A DNA stretch of 35,630 nt from DASQUK01 sp046723645 (GCA_046723645.1 JBKOUY010000131.1:1-35630), one strand, 5' to 3'. Counted from the first letter of the stretch, positions 1-9,018 are shown. The notes: generated from the sequence alone by a model not told the origin. Numbers and translations: made by a program.

Positions 1-829
1 GTCGCGGCCCGTGCGGTGGATCCGACCGCGGCGGCACCGAGACGAGGCGCTCACGCGACCGCAGCGCCGGCAGCTCGATCAGCTCCGACAGCTTCGCCGC
101 CGCGGCGGCGTCGGGGACGGCCCGGGGCGCGACCTCCGGCACCGGGGGTGGCACCGCCTCGGGCTCCGGGGGTCGGGCGACATCGGGCACGGCGTGTCGG
201 GCGGCGTCGGGGCGAGCCCAATCGTCGTCCGGGCCCGCGCCCGCCGCTGCCGCCGGCGCGATGTCGGGCGCTGGCGGTTGGGCGACATCCGGCACCACGT
301 CGGGAGGGGCCTCCATCTCGTCCGGTTGGCCAATGGCGTCTGCCACCGGCACCGGCGTTTCCCCCGTGTGCACCGGTGTTTCCCCCGTGTGCACCCTCGC
401 TCCGGCGGCCGGCTCGGGGCCGGCCCCGATGGGTTCCGCACGATCGTCGTCGCGACCGCCCTCGTCCTCGGTCCCCGCCGCCGACCAGCTGCCGTCGCCG
501 ATGGCCCAGTCGCGCCGCACGATGCGGGCTCGCTGCTCGAAGGCCTCGGTGATGATGGTCTCCGCCTCGGCGCGGGCACTTTCGATGATGACACGGGCCT
601 CACGCCGCGCCTCCACCTTGGCGTTGTCGACGATCGCCTGAGCCTCCCGGCGCGCGTCGGCGACGATGCGGTCGGCCCGGATGTCGGCCAGCGACTCGGC
701 CACCGTCGCGCGGGCGGCGGGGGCGGACGCATCGCGGCCGTGATCCCCATCGCCCCGGCCGGTGGCCTCCTGCTCCTCGGTCGGTGATCCCGCCGCAGGA
801 GCCGGAGCGTGCACCTCGGGGTTACTCAC
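1..829 (-). CDS. Helical, Pro/Ala-rich protein (truncated by window edge)
   Basis: The minus-strand frame stays open from a GTG at 829 to the window edge (276 codons), so the C-terminus is missing. Residues about 43-105 are a charged, Ala-rich helix with heptad character (DARREAQAIVDNAKVEARRE region), like the stalk of a DivIVA or ATP-synthase-b-like protein. It is followed by a low-complexity acidic and Pro-rich tail with recurring PDVA(R/Q)PP units and a doubled VHTGETP heptad. The frame has strong G/C preference at third positions, and the overlapping frames read as Arg-rich nonsense, which is why I call it. No clear ribosome binding site precedes the GTG. It is transcribed away from ccr. 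The family is not recognised; a cell-division or envelope scaffold role would be a guess from the coiled coil alone. Confidence 0.65.
   Translation of the reverse strand, partial: MSNPEVHAPAPAAGSPTEEQEATGRGDGDHGRDASAPAARATVAESLADIRADRIVADARREAQAIVDNAKVEARREARVIIESARAEAETIITEAFEQRARIVRRDWAIGDGSWSAAGTEDEGGRDDDRAEPIGAGPEPAAGARVHTGETPVHTGETPVPVADAIGQPDEMEAPPDVVPDVAQPPAPDIAPAAAAGAGPDDDWARPDAARHAVPDVARPPEPEAVPPPVPEVAPRAVPDAAAAAKLSELIELPALRSRERLVSVPPRSDPPHGPR
351..392. repeat. 21-base tandem duplication, two copies
   Basis: Bases 351-371 and 372-392 are the same 21-mer apart from one base (position 6 of the unit, C against T). In the minus-strand gene they encode two consecutive copies of the heptad VHTGETP, inside the Pro-rich linker. 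It is an in-frame duplication that may vary in copy number between strains. Confidence 0.85.
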
Positions 830-871
830 TTGGAGCAGGCTAGCCGCCCGGCGGCCGTTGGAGCCTTCCCG

Positions 872-885
872 TTACCCCACGGTAA
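872..885. promoter_or_regulatory. Inverted-repeat operator in front of ccr
   Basis: The sequence is TTACC-CCAC-GGTAA, a perfect 5-base inverted repeat with a 4-base spacer. Its right half overlaps the first three bases of the -10 box at 883-888, so a bound protein would block RNA polymerase. Closely similar sites lie at 28463-28476 (hbd) and 26095-26108 (ecm), and a same-geometry palindrome at 16548-16565 (acyl-CoA dehydrogenase). The binding protein is unknown; the size suits a TetR-family dimer. Confidence 0.6.
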
Positions 886-888
886 GTT
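883..888 (+). promoter_or_regulatory. -10 box of leaderless ccr promoter
   Basis: TAAGTT fits the actinobacterial TAnnnT -10 hexamer and ends six bases before the ccr ATG. Transcription would begin at or within a base or so of the start codon. No ribosome binding site is visible, which agrees with a leaderless mRNA. A weak -35 candidate, TTGGAG, lies 19 bases upstream at 858-863. Confidence 0.55.
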
Positions 889-894
889 GCGGCG

Positions 895-2244
895 ATGCGC
901 CAGATCCTCGAGGCCATCCAGGGGGGCGCCTCGGGCGACGAGATCGCCGTGCTCCCCATCCCCGAGAGCTATCGGGCCGCGCACGTCCTGCGGGCCGAAC
1001 AAGAGATGTGGGCGGGCGTGCCGCCGGAGGACAAGGACCCCCGCAAGTCACTGCACGTCGGCGACGTGCCAACGCCCGAGCTGGCGCCCGACGAGGTGTA
1101 CCTCGCCGTCATGGCCAGCTCGATCAACTTCAACACGGTCTGGACGTCGATCTTCGAGCCGCTTTCGACCTTCGCGTTCCTCGACCGCCTGGCCCGGGAG
1201 TCGACGTGGGCCGCGCGGCACCAGCAGGACTTCCACGTGGTGGGGTCCGACGCCTCGGGCGTGGTCCTGCGGGTCGGCTCGGCGGTGCGCAACTGGGCAC
1301 CGGGTGACCGGGTGGTCGTCCACTGCAACTACGTCGACGACCAGGACCCGTCCGCGCACGACGACTCGATGCTCGCCGCCAACCAGCGCATCTGGGGCTT
1401 CGAGTCCAACTACGGCGGCCTCGCCGAGCTTTCGATCGTCAAGGCGAACCAGCTCATGCCCAAGCCCGCCCACCTCACCTGGGAGGAGGCCGCGGTCAAC
1501 GGCCTGTGCGCGTCGACTAGCTATCGCATGCTGGTCGGCCGCCACGCCGCCCGCATGAAGCAGGGCGACAACGTCTTCATCTGGGGTGCCACCGGCGGCA
1601 TCGGTGCCTACGCCACCCAGCTGGTGCTCAATGGCGGGGGCACGCCCGTGGGCGTCGTGTCGAGCGAGGACCGGGCCCGGCTGCTCCACGCCATGGGTTG
1701 CGAGCACGTCGTCGATCGCAAGGCCGAGGGCTACAGGTTCTGGAAGGACGAACACACCCAGGACGAGGGCGAGTGGCGCCGGCTCGGCAAGCGGGTGCGG
1801 TCGATGATCGGCGACGACCCCGACATCGTGTTCGAGCATCCCGGGCGCCAGACCATGGGCGCGTCGGTGTTCATCGCCAAGCGTGGGGGCATCATCGTCA
1901 CCTGCGCCGCCACCAGCGGCTTCATGATCGAGTACGACAACCGCCACCTGTGGATGAAGCTCAAGAGCATCGTGTCCAGCCACTTCGCCAACTACCAGGA
2001 GGCGTGGGACATGAACCGGCTCATCGACAAGGGCGCCATCCAACCGGTGATGTCGGCGGTCTACCCGCTGGACCAGGTGGGCGAGGCCGCCCGCGCCGTC
2101 CACCGCAACGAGTCGGAGGGCAAGCTCGGCCTGCTGTGCCTGGCGCCCGAGGCCGGCCTGGGGATCACCGACCGCGACAAGCGCGAGCGCGTCGGCGAGG
2201 ACCGCATCACATTGTTCCAGCGCCACGCCCGGGGCGAGCTGTAG
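895..2244 (+). CDS. ccr: Crotonyl-CoA carboxylase/reductase
   Basis: This 449-residue cytosolic enzyme of the zinc-less MDR family reduces crotonyl-CoA with NADPH and adds CO2 to give (2S)-ethylmalonyl-CoA, the key step of the ethylmalonyl-CoA pathway. The residues that hold CO2 in the well-studied Kitasatospora enzyme (Asn81, Phe170, Glu171, His365) have clear counterparts: Asn80 in INFNTVW, Phe169-Glu170 in WGFESNYGG, and His363 in SSHFANYQEAWD. The nucleotide-binding loop GATGGIGAY is at 231-239. Length is typical for Ccr. The ATG at 895 sits six bases after a -10 box that is overlapped by an inverted repeat shared with ecm and hbd. The epimerase gene follows after a strong hairpin. The CO2-binding residues argue for a carboxylating enzyme and not a simple enoyl reductase. 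Confidence 0.96.
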   Translation: MRQILEAIQGGASGDEIAVLPIPESYRAAHVLRAEQEMWAGVPPEDKDPRKSLHVGDVPTPELAPDEVYLAVMASSINFNTVWTSIFEPLSTFAFLDRLARESTWAARHQQDFHVVGSDASGVVLRVGSAVRNWAPGDRVVVHCNYVDDQDPSAHDDSMLAANQRIWGFESNYGGLAELSIVKANQLMPKPAHLTWEEAAVNGLCASTSYRMLVGRHAARMKQGDNVFIWGATGGIGAYATQLVLNGGGTPVGVVSSEDRARLLHAMGCEHVVDRKAEGYRFWKDEHTQDEGEWRRLGKRVRSMIGDDPDIVFEHPGRQTMGASVFIAKRGGIIVTCAATSGFMIEYDNRHLWMKLKSIVSSHFANYQEAWDMNRLIDKGAIQPVMSAVYPLDQVGEAARAVHRNESEGKLGLLCLAPEAGLGITDRDKRERVGEDRITLFQRHARGEL

Positions 2245-2264
2245 CGAGCGCAACGAAACGCAGG

Positions 2265-2316
2265 GAAACCTGCCGCAGTTCTGGTGGCCGGGGCCACCGA
2301 TCCCGCGGCAGGTTTC
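2265..2316. repeat. Two-tier palindromic element behind ccr
   Basis: A perfect 12-base outer inverted repeat (GAAACCTGCCGC at 2265-2276, GCGGCAGGTTTC at 2305-2316) encloses a perfect 7-base inner one (GGTGGCC at 2283-2289, GGCCACC at 2292-2298) with symmetric 6-base internal loops. It begins 20 bases after the ccr stop codon and could end that transcript, although no T-run follows. A diverged copy lies behind hbd at 27539-27586; 18 bases (2297-2314) are identical between them. Confidence 0.75.
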
Positions 2317-2321
2317 GGGGG

Positions 2322-2327
2322 TAGGTT
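2322..2327 (+). promoter_or_regulatory. -10 box of leaderless epimerase promoter
   Basis: TAGGTT lies seven bases before the GTG at 2335, directly after the palindromic element. This spacing places the transcript start at the GTG and helps choose that start over a GTG at 2284, which would place the palindrome inside the coding region. Confidence 0.5.
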
Positions 2328-2334
2328 CACTGGC

Positions 2335-2736
2335 GTGCTGCTGACCGAGATCGACCACGTCGCCATCGCCGTCTCCGACCTCGAGGCGGCCATCGCGTAC
2401 TACGGCGACACGTTCGGCGCCGAGGTTGCACACCGCGAACTGGTCGAGTCCGACGGCGTCGAGGAGGCGCTGCTGCGCGTGGCCGACAGCTACATCCAGC
2501 TGCTGACGCCGACCCGCGACGACTCGCCGGTCGCCCGGTTCCTCCAGAGCCGCGGCGAGGGCCTGCACCACGTCGGGTACCGCGTGGACGATTGCGCGGC
2601 CGCCCTGGACGCCGTGAAGGCACAGGGTGGCCGGGTGATCGACGAGGCCCCCCGCCCCGGCAGCCGGGGGACCACCGTGGCGTTCGTCCACCCCAAGGGC
2701 GCGTTCGGCACGCTCATCGAGCTCGTGCAGGAGTAG
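2335..2736 (+). CDS. mce: Methylmalonyl-CoA / ethylmalonyl-CoA epimerase
   Basis: This 133-residue vicinal-oxygen-chelate (glyoxalase fold) epimerase interconverts the 2S and 2R forms of methylmalonyl-CoA; in the ethylmalonyl-CoA pathway the same enzyme also handles ethylmalonyl-CoA. Two beta-alpha-beta-beta-beta modules are visible, starting at IDHVAIAVSDL and GLHHVGYRVDD. Metal ligand candidates are His8, His79 and Glu129, with Gln55 in YIQLL. Length matches the family. The neighbouring ccr makes (2S)-ethylmalonyl-CoA, which must be epimerised before the mutase (ecm at 24.1-26.1 kb) can use it, so the context agrees with the call. The gene seems to have its own leaderless promoter. Confidence 0.92.
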   Translation: MLLTEIDHVAIAVSDLEAAIAYYGDTFGAEVAHRELVESDGVEEALLRVADSYIQLLTPTRDDSPVARFLQSRGEGLHHVGYRVDDCAAALDAVKAQGGRVIDEAPRPGSRGTTVAFVHPKGAFGTLIELVQE

Positions 2737-2813
2737 CGGGCCTCATCGCCCCACGGGCCTGACGTGCGGCGGTAGCTTCACGCCGGCTTCGCCCACGGTT
2801 CCAAGGAGGGGGA

Positions 2814-3413
2814 ATGGAAACCTTCGGTCAGCCCTACCCGGCAACGCTGGAGATCGACCGTGCGGACCGGATCGCGAACTGGCGCCCGATCGTGCAGTGG
2901 CTCCTGGCGATCCCGCACTTCATCGTCCTCTACGTGCTCGGCGTCGTCGCCGAGGTCGTGTCGATCATCGGCTGGTTCGCGATCGTGTTCACCGGCAAGC
3001 TGCCGGAGGGGCTGGCGAACCTGGTGTGCCTGTACGTCCGCTACAACAACCGCGCCGTGGCGTACGCGGGCTTCCTGCGGGAGGAGTACCCCCCGTTCAC
3101 CTTCGAGACGGTCCCCTCGGATCCCGACACCTACCCACCGGTGCGCACCGGCTTCGTTCCCGAGCTCGAGGACCGCAACCGGCTCACCGTCGGCTTCCGG
3201 TTCATCCTCGTCATCCCGCAACTCATTGTCCTGTCGGTGCTCGGCTTCGTGGCGTTCCTAGCCTTCGTCATCGCGTTCTTCGCGGTGCTGTTCACGGGCC
3301 GCTGGCCGGAGGGCCTGCGCACGTTCGTCGTGGGCGTCATGCGCTGGAGCACGCGGGTCAGCGCGTACCTGTACCTGCTCACCGACGAGTACCCGCCGTT
3401 CAGTCTCGATTGA
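2814..3413 (+). CDS. DUF4389 membrane protein with internal duplication
   Basis: This 199-residue integral membrane protein consists of two tandem copies of the DUF4389 unit. Each copy has a hydrophobic hairpin, then a loop FTGKLPEGL (about 65-73) or FTGRWPEGL (about 160-168), a cytosolic helix and a terminal EYPPF motif (about 96-100 and again near 193-197). The two halves align over about 75 residues, so it arose by duplication. A strong ribosome binding site, AAGGAGG, lies a few bases before the ATG, unlike many neighbours that look leaderless. The biochemical function of DUF4389 is unknown. The gene converges on the fasciclin operon, with a strong hairpin between them. Confidence 0.88.
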   Translation: METFGQPYPATLEIDRADRIANWRPIVQWLLAIPHFIVLYVLGVVAEVVSIIGWFAIVFTGKLPEGLANLVCLYVRYNNRAVAYAGFLREEYPPFTFETVPSDPDTYPPVRTGFVPELEDRNRLTVGFRFILVIPQLIVLSVLGFVAFLAFVIAFFAVLFTGRWPEGLRTFVVGVMRWSTRVSAYLYLLTDEYPPFSLD

Positions 3414-3422
3414 CGGTGTGAG

Positions 3423-3457
3423 CGCGGGTGGCCGGGCCGAAGCCGCGGCCACCCGCG
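3423..3457. terminator. Bidirectional hairpin between convergent genes
   Basis: A perfect 12-base inverted repeat, CGCGGGTGGCCG at 3423-3434 and CGGCCACCCGCG at 3446-3457, has a small inner stem GGC-CGAA-GCC. It lies between the stops of the DUF4389 gene (plus) and the fasciclin gene (minus). There is no T-tract, as is common in GC-rich actinobacteria. Confidence 0.75.
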
Positions 3458-3478
3458 ATGGGTGGGTTCGATCCGGGA

Positions 3479-4147
3479 TCACGCCGCGGGCGGCACTATC
3501 ACGTGATCGATCAGGTGGACCGTGGCGTTGGCGGTCTGGATGTCGGGCACGACGACCTGCGCCTGCCCGCCGACGGTGATCGTGTCGCCGTCGGACTCCA
3601 CGGGCAGCATCGCGCCGCTGAAGGTCTCGAGCTCGGTGGTGTTGGCCAGGTCGTCGGACGACAGCCGCTGGCCGGCCACCACGTGGAACCCCAGCACCTG
3701 CGTCAACAGCCCGGTGGGATCGGCCAGGGCGGCGTCGAGGGTCGCCGGGTCCAGCGCCGCGAAGGCGCAGTCCGTCGGGGCGAAGACGGTGACGGCGTCG
3801 GCAGAGTTGAGCGTGTCGACCAGGCCGGCGTTGGTCACCGCGGTCACCAGGGTGGTGAGGACCGCGTTGCTCGACGCCGCGGTCGCCACCGGGTCGTCGG
3901 TCATGCCGGCGAGCGTGCCCTCGTCGGGGCCGCTCTCCACAGCGTCGACCAGGGCGGCCGGGTCGCAGATCGTCGCCGAATCGGTGCCGCCGGGCGTGTC
4001 GCCGGCGACGTCGGGCGCAGGCGACTCGACCGGCGCAGGCTCGTCGGAGCTGGCGTTGCTGTCGCCGTCGTCGGAGCAGGCCGCCGCTCCGAGCGACAGG
4101 CCGACGGCGAGGGCGAGCGCACCTCGCAGCTTTCGGGTTGTGCGCAT
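3479..4147 (-). CDS. Fasciclin-domain lipoprotein (MPT70/MPT83-like)
   Basis: The 222-residue exported protein has an n-region MRTTRKLRG, a hydrophobic stretch and a lipobox ending in Cys24 (GAAAC; position -3 is Ala, a weak fit). An acidic Ser/Pro linker follows, then one FAS1 domain from about residue 75 to the end, with the typical NAVLTTLVTAVTNAGL helix, VTVFAPTDCAFAAL and a final HLIDHVIVPP strand. A good ribosome binding site (AAGGAAGGA) lies before the ATG at 4147. It is the last gene of a minus-strand cluster headed by a SigK-like sigma factor. In Mycobacterium tuberculosis the fasciclin proteins MPT70 and MPT83 are main SigK targets, so the linkage fits known biology. Role: surface adhesion or matrix protein, ligand unknown. 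Confidence 0.9.
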   Translation of the reverse strand: MRTTRKLRGALALAVGLSLGAAACSDDGDSNASSDEPAPVESPAPDVAGDTPGGTDSATICDPAALVDAVESGPDEGTLAGMTDDPVATAASSNAVLTTLVTAVTNAGLVDTLNSADAVTVFAPTDCAFAALDPATLDAALADPTGLLTQVLGFHVVAGQRLSSDDLANTTELETFSGAMLPVESDGDTITVGGQAQVVVPDIQTANATVHLIDHVIVPPAA

Positions 4148-4187
4148 GGGTTGTCCTTCCTTGGGATGGTTGGGGTGGTTGTGGGGA

Positions 4188-5861
4188 TCACTCGACGGTG
4201 ACGACCAGGGACATCCAGCCGCTGGCGCCGTCGGGCAAGATGTCGGCCCGCGTCTCGGTCTGGGTCTCGCCGCGGCCGTCGACGGCACGAACCGTGAGCG
4301 TGTGGCGGCCCGGGGCGGCGTCCCAGTCGAATCGCCACTGGCGCCACGAGTCGCGGTTCAGGGCATCGGCGAGCTGGGCGGGGCGGAATGGCCCGTCGTC
4401 GACCCGGACCTCGACGGCCTCGATGCCCCGGGTCTGCGCCCAGGCGACGCCACCCACGGCCACCGGCCCGGCCGCGACCCGCTCGAGGCTGCGGGGCGTG
4501 TCGATGCGGGCCATCGTCTTGATCGGCGCCCGGTCGGCGTAGCCGCGGCGCACCCAGTACTGGTCGAAGGCGTCGAAGGTCGTGACCTCCAGCTCGGTCA
4601 GCCACTTCGTGGACCCGCTGTAGCCGTAGAGGCCCGGGGTGACGAGGCGGGCCGGGAACCCGTGCTTGAGCGGTAGCGCCTCCCCGTTCATGCCCACGGC
4701 GACGATGCAGTCCCGGTCGTACGCGGCGGACAGCGGGAAGCCACACGTGTAGCCGTCGATCGACCGGCCCACGAGCTGGTCGGCGCCGTCGCGGGGACGG
4801 GCCTCGTCGAGTAGCTGGCGCGTGAGGACGCCGAGCCAGCGGGCGTGGCCCACGAGGTCGCCGCCCACGGGGTTGGAGATGCACGTCATGGTGGTGTCGG
4901 CCTCGACGAGATCGCGATCCAGCAACTCGCCGAAGGTCAGCTCGAACGGCTCGTCGACCATCCCGCTGACGGCGAGCACCCAGTCCTCGGCGCGCACTTG
5001 GGGGACGACGAGTGCGGTATCGACCCGGTAGAAGTCGGCGTTGGTCGTGACGAAGGGGGCCACGCCCGGGACGCCGACCTCCACGCCCGTCGCCGCCGGC
5101 GGCAGCGGGGGGCCGCGCCGGACCGCCGCCGGCAGCACCACGCCGGCGCGCGATTCGGCGGCGCTGAACCGGCTCCGGAGTGCCCGACCGCCGGCGGCGG
5201 CGACGGCCCCGGCGGCGGCGACCGCGGCCGTCATCCCGAGGAAGGCGCGGCGCGAGGCGACGCCGCCGCGCCGCGGCGTCGCCAGCGCCGATGGCGGTGG
5301 CTCGCGGCCGTTGTCGGTCGGGATCGGCACGCCCGCGTCGCGAGCCGGTGCGCGCGCCACCAGCGAGCCGAGGCACAGAACACCGACCAGGCCGGCGACG
5401 ATGCTCGGAAGGCCGGCCGCGAACGACGCCCGGGGTCCTGCGGCCGAGGCCGCGATGCCCACGGCCGCGAACGCCGCGAGACCCGCGGTGCCGACCCGGG
5501 GCCGCCGGCGGGACACGACGCCGAGGACCATCCCGAACACAGCGGCGAACGCCACGATCCCGACGACCAGTGCGAGCTTGTCGTTGGTGCCGAACGTCTC
5601 GATGGCGAAGCGCTCGACCGATCGGGGCACCCGGCTGATCGCCTCGCCGGCGACCGCCTCCACAGGCGATGCCAGGCCGTCGTCGGCGCCGGCGATCAGC
5701 TCACCGGCCCCGAGTGCGGCACCGGCCGAGACCAGTCCGGCCAGCGCCGCCGCGGCCGCGCCGGCGGGCGCCGCCGCTGTCCCGCCGCCGCGGTTGGCCG
5801 GTAGCGAGCTCGGCACCTCGAGGCGCCGGGGCGCCGCTCCGGATGTGTCCGTCCATTCCAT
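4188..5861 (-). CDS. Membrane-anchored sulfite-oxidase-like molybdopterin enzyme
   Basis: This 557-residue protein has four predicted membrane helices (about 33-56, 96-116, 123-143, 148-168), then a twin-arginine motif SRRAFLGM at 203-210 with a fifth hydrophobic segment, and an external oxidoreductase molybdopterin-binding domain from about residue 260. Cys327 in TMTCISNPVGG is the expected molybdenum ligand of the sulfite oxidase superfamily. The C-terminal part (about 455-557) is the Mo-co dimerisation (immunoglobulin-like) domain. The substrate is uncertain: sulfite, or oxidised protein Met/Cys residues as for MsrP-type relatives. The gene lies between an RskA-like anti-sigma gene and the fasciclin lipoprotein gene on the same strand, and has its own SigK-like promoter. 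A redox or envelope role under SigK control is inferred. Confidence 0.9.
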   Translation of the reverse strand: MEWTDTSGAAPRRLEVPSSLPANRGGGTAAAPAGAAAAALAGLVSAGAALGAGELIAGADDGLASPVEAVAGEAISRVPRSVERFAIETFGTNDKLALVVGIVAFAAVFGMVLGVVSRRRPRVGTAGLAAFAAVGIAASAAGPRASFAAGLPSIVAGLVGVLCLGSLVARAPARDAGVPIPTDNGREPPPSALATPRRGGVASRRAFLGMTAAVAAAGAVAAAGGRALRSRFSAAESRAGVVLPAAVRRGPPLPPAATGVEVGVPGVAPFVTTNADFYRVDTALVVPQVRAEDWVLAVSGMVDEPFELTFGELLDRDLVEADTTMTCISNPVGGDLVGHARWLGVLTRQLLDEARPRDGADQLVGRSIDGYTCGFPLSAAYDRDCIVAVGMNGEALPLKHGFPARLVTPGLYGYSGSTKWLTELEVTTFDAFDQYWVRRGYADRAPIKTMARIDTPRSLERVAAGPVAVGGVAWAQTRGIEAVEVRVDDGPFRPAQLADALNRDSWRQWRFDWDAAPGRHTLTVRAVDGRGETQTETRADILPDGASGWMSLVVTVE

Positions 5862-5870
5862 GTGCGGCGT

Positions 5871-5898
5871 ATCCGGCGCCGCAGCCGCAGGTGGATGA
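5871..5898 (-). promoter_or_regulatory. SigK-like promoter of the sulfite-oxidase-like gene
   Basis: Reading the minus strand, TCATCC (5898-5893) is followed after 16 bases by CCGGAT (5876-5871). This resembles the mycobacterial SigK promoter type (CCATCC, 15-16 bases, CCGAAT, from memory). The -10 ends nine bases before the ATG at 5861. A matching pair lies in front of the sigma gene itself. Confidence 0.45.
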
Positions 5899-5918
5899 CG
5901 GGAGAGGGGTGACTGGGG

Positions 5919-6674
5919 TCAGGCGCGGCGCACGACGTTGCCGGATGCGACGATCGGCCCGGTCGGCGCGGGCGAGCCACCCGCCGGCTCCTCGCTGATC
6001 GCCAGCTTGGCCGTCGACGCCGGCAGGCTGAGGGGCACGGCCTCGTCGTGGCCGTCGCCCAACAGGCCCAGCGACTCCGGGCGGGGCCCGTCGACGGACC
6101 AGAGCTGGTACTCGCGCTGGGCCGACAGCGCCGGAAGCCCCTCGAGCACCAAGACGTCGCCGTCGTCGTTCGCTACGACCTTCGCCACCCCGGCACCGTG
6201 GGCATCGGCGAGCACGGCGATGGTCGGCCCATCCGTGGAGACGCCGGCCAGCGTGCCGGAGCCGGTGCCGTCGTTGTCGAGCTGAGTCCCGACGCCCACG
6301 CCCACGACAGCCACGACCGCGGCGGCGGCCGCCAGCAGGGCGAGGCGGCGGCGCATCACGCGGCGCCCGGCCGACCGGTCCAGGTGCGCCACGGTGGGCG
6401 GGACCGGGTGCACTGGCGTCCCGTTCATCGGCGCCACATCGCCGGCGCGGATCTGCGATTCGACGGCGTCCCACAGTTCCGGAGGGGGGCCATCCTCCAC
6501 GAGCGCCCCGAGGGCCTCCTCGTGGGCGGCAAGCTCCCGCCGGCACGACGCGCACAGGGCGAGGTGCGCCTCGACCTCCTCGGCCTCGTCCCCCTCGAGC
6601 GCGTCGAGGGCATAGAGCGCCAGGTCGTCCAGGGGGTGCCCCTCGCTGCGCTGGCGGCCCGTCACGGGGCTCAC
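5919..6674 (-). CDS. rskA: RskA-like transmembrane anti-sigma factor with zinc motif
   Basis: This 251-residue protein has an N-terminal cytosolic anti-sigma domain with a His37-x3-Cys41-x2-Cys44 zinc-binding pattern (EAHLALCASC), one membrane helix at about 110-131 and an external RskA domain. The external domain is recognised by YQLWSVDG near residue 190 and the end LAISEEPAGGSPAPTGPIVASG. It would hold the partner sigma factor at the membrane and release it on regulated proteolysis. Its GTG start overlaps the sigma gene stop (GTGA), so the two are translationally coupled. The sulfite-oxidase-like and fasciclin genes follow on the same strand. Confidence 0.92.
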   Translation of the reverse strand: MSPVTGRQRSEGHPLDDLALYALDALEGDEAEEVEAHLALCASCRRELAAHEEALGALVEDGPPPELWDAVESQIRAGDVAPMNGTPVHPVPPTVAHLDRSAGRRVMRRRLALLAAAAAVVAVVGVGVGTQLDNDGTGSGTLAGVSTDGPTIAVLADAHGAGVAKVVANDDGDVLVLEGLPALSAQREYQLWSVDGPRPESLGLLGDGHDEAVPLSLPASTAKLAISEEPAGGSPAPTGPIVASGNVVRRA

Positions 6675-7255
6675 AATGTCACCCCCTCGGCCTCCAGGAG
6701 GCGCCGTAGTCCCTCGAGGCCGCGACGGATGCGGCTCTTCACCGTCCCCTCGGGGGCGCCGAGCAGGGCTGCGGTCTCGCGATAGCTGTGGCCGCCGAAG
6801 TAGGCGAGCACGATGGCGTCACGGTCGTCGGCCGCCAGGCGATCGACGGCCCGCCGCACGTGGTCGGCGAGCGAGGCGAGCAGGCTCGCGGCCTCGACGT
6901 CGCCGGAGGGGGGCGGGGTCGGAGCCAGTCGCGCCGCCCGCTCCTGGCGTCGCTGGCGCGCCGTCTCGGACCGCACCACGTCGACGGCGCGGGCGTGCCC
7001 CTGGGCCACGAGCCACGATCGCAACTTCCCCCGCTGGGGATCGAAGCGCTCGGGCCGCCGCCAGAGATCCACGAACACGGTCTGGCACACGTCCTCGGCC
7101 GACGCCCGGTCGCCGCAGACCCTTTGTGCGACGGCCCAGACGGCCCCGCTGTACCGGCGGTAGATCTCCCCCACCGCCCGCTCATCGCCGCGCGCCACGG
7201 CGGCCACCAGGTCGGGATCGCTCGCCGAGGCGGCCGCTTCCGCGTGTGAGGTCAT
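6671..7255 (-). CDS. sigK: SigK-like ECF RNA polymerase sigma factor
   Basis: This 194-residue ECF sigma factor has region 2 at about 25-95, with the -10 recognition part AEDVCQTVFVDLWRRPERFD. Region 4 is at about 140-190, with the helix-turn-helix HSYRETAALLGAPEGTVKSR. Pairing with an RskA-type anti-sigma gene by a 4-base overlap, and with a fasciclin lipoprotein gene, supports SigK as the nearest relative. Two ATGs stand in tandem at 7258 and 7255; GGAG lies two bases before the first and five before the second, so I choose 7255. A SigK-like promoter about 55 bases upstream suggests autoregulation. It is divergent from the ABC-F gene. Confidence 0.88.
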   Translation of the reverse strand: MTSHAEAAASASDPDLVAAVARGDERAVGEIYRRYSGAVWAVAQRVCGDRASAEDVCQTVFVDLWRRPERFDPQRGKLRSWLVAQGHARAVDVVRSETARQRRQERAARLAPTPPPSGDVEAASLLASLADHVRRAVDRLAADDRDAIVLAYFGGHSYRETAALLGAPEGTVKSRIRRGLEGLRRLLEAEGVTL

Positions 7256-7313
7256 CATGACTCCAGCTATTTGCGAACCGCGGGACTTCGTCGCGCCGGA
7301 CATGCCGCCTGTG

Positions 7314-7340
7314 GTTCGGAGCGGACCGCCGGACGGATGA
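7314..7340 (-). promoter_or_regulatory. SigK-like autoregulatory promoter
   Basis: On the minus strand TCATCC (7340-7335) is followed after 15 bases by CCGAAC (7319-7314), very near the SigK-type pair CCATCC/CCGAAT. The leader to the sigma start codon is about 55 bases. The match with the second site at 5898-5871 (same TCATCC, 16-base spacer, CCGGAT) makes chance less likely. Confidence 0.5.
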
Positions 7341-7404
7341 CAACAAAGCCATTCGCGCGGAATGCGGTTGGTGCGAGCGCGGATAGCCGCCAGGATGGTC
7401 GGCC

Positions 7405-9018
<1,614 letters not shown>

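Noticed and set aside
2311..2327. Possible fifth operator site before the epimerase (GGTAG overlapping the -10 box)
   Set aside because: Only the right half-site is present; the left half reads TTTCG in place of TTACC, so I do not count it with the ccr/ecm/hbd sites.
1048..2691. 547-codon open frame on the minus strand across ccr and the epimerase gene
   Set aside because: It is the antisense shadow of two well-recognised enzymes; its His/Asp/Val-rich composition is what complementing GC-rich codons gives.
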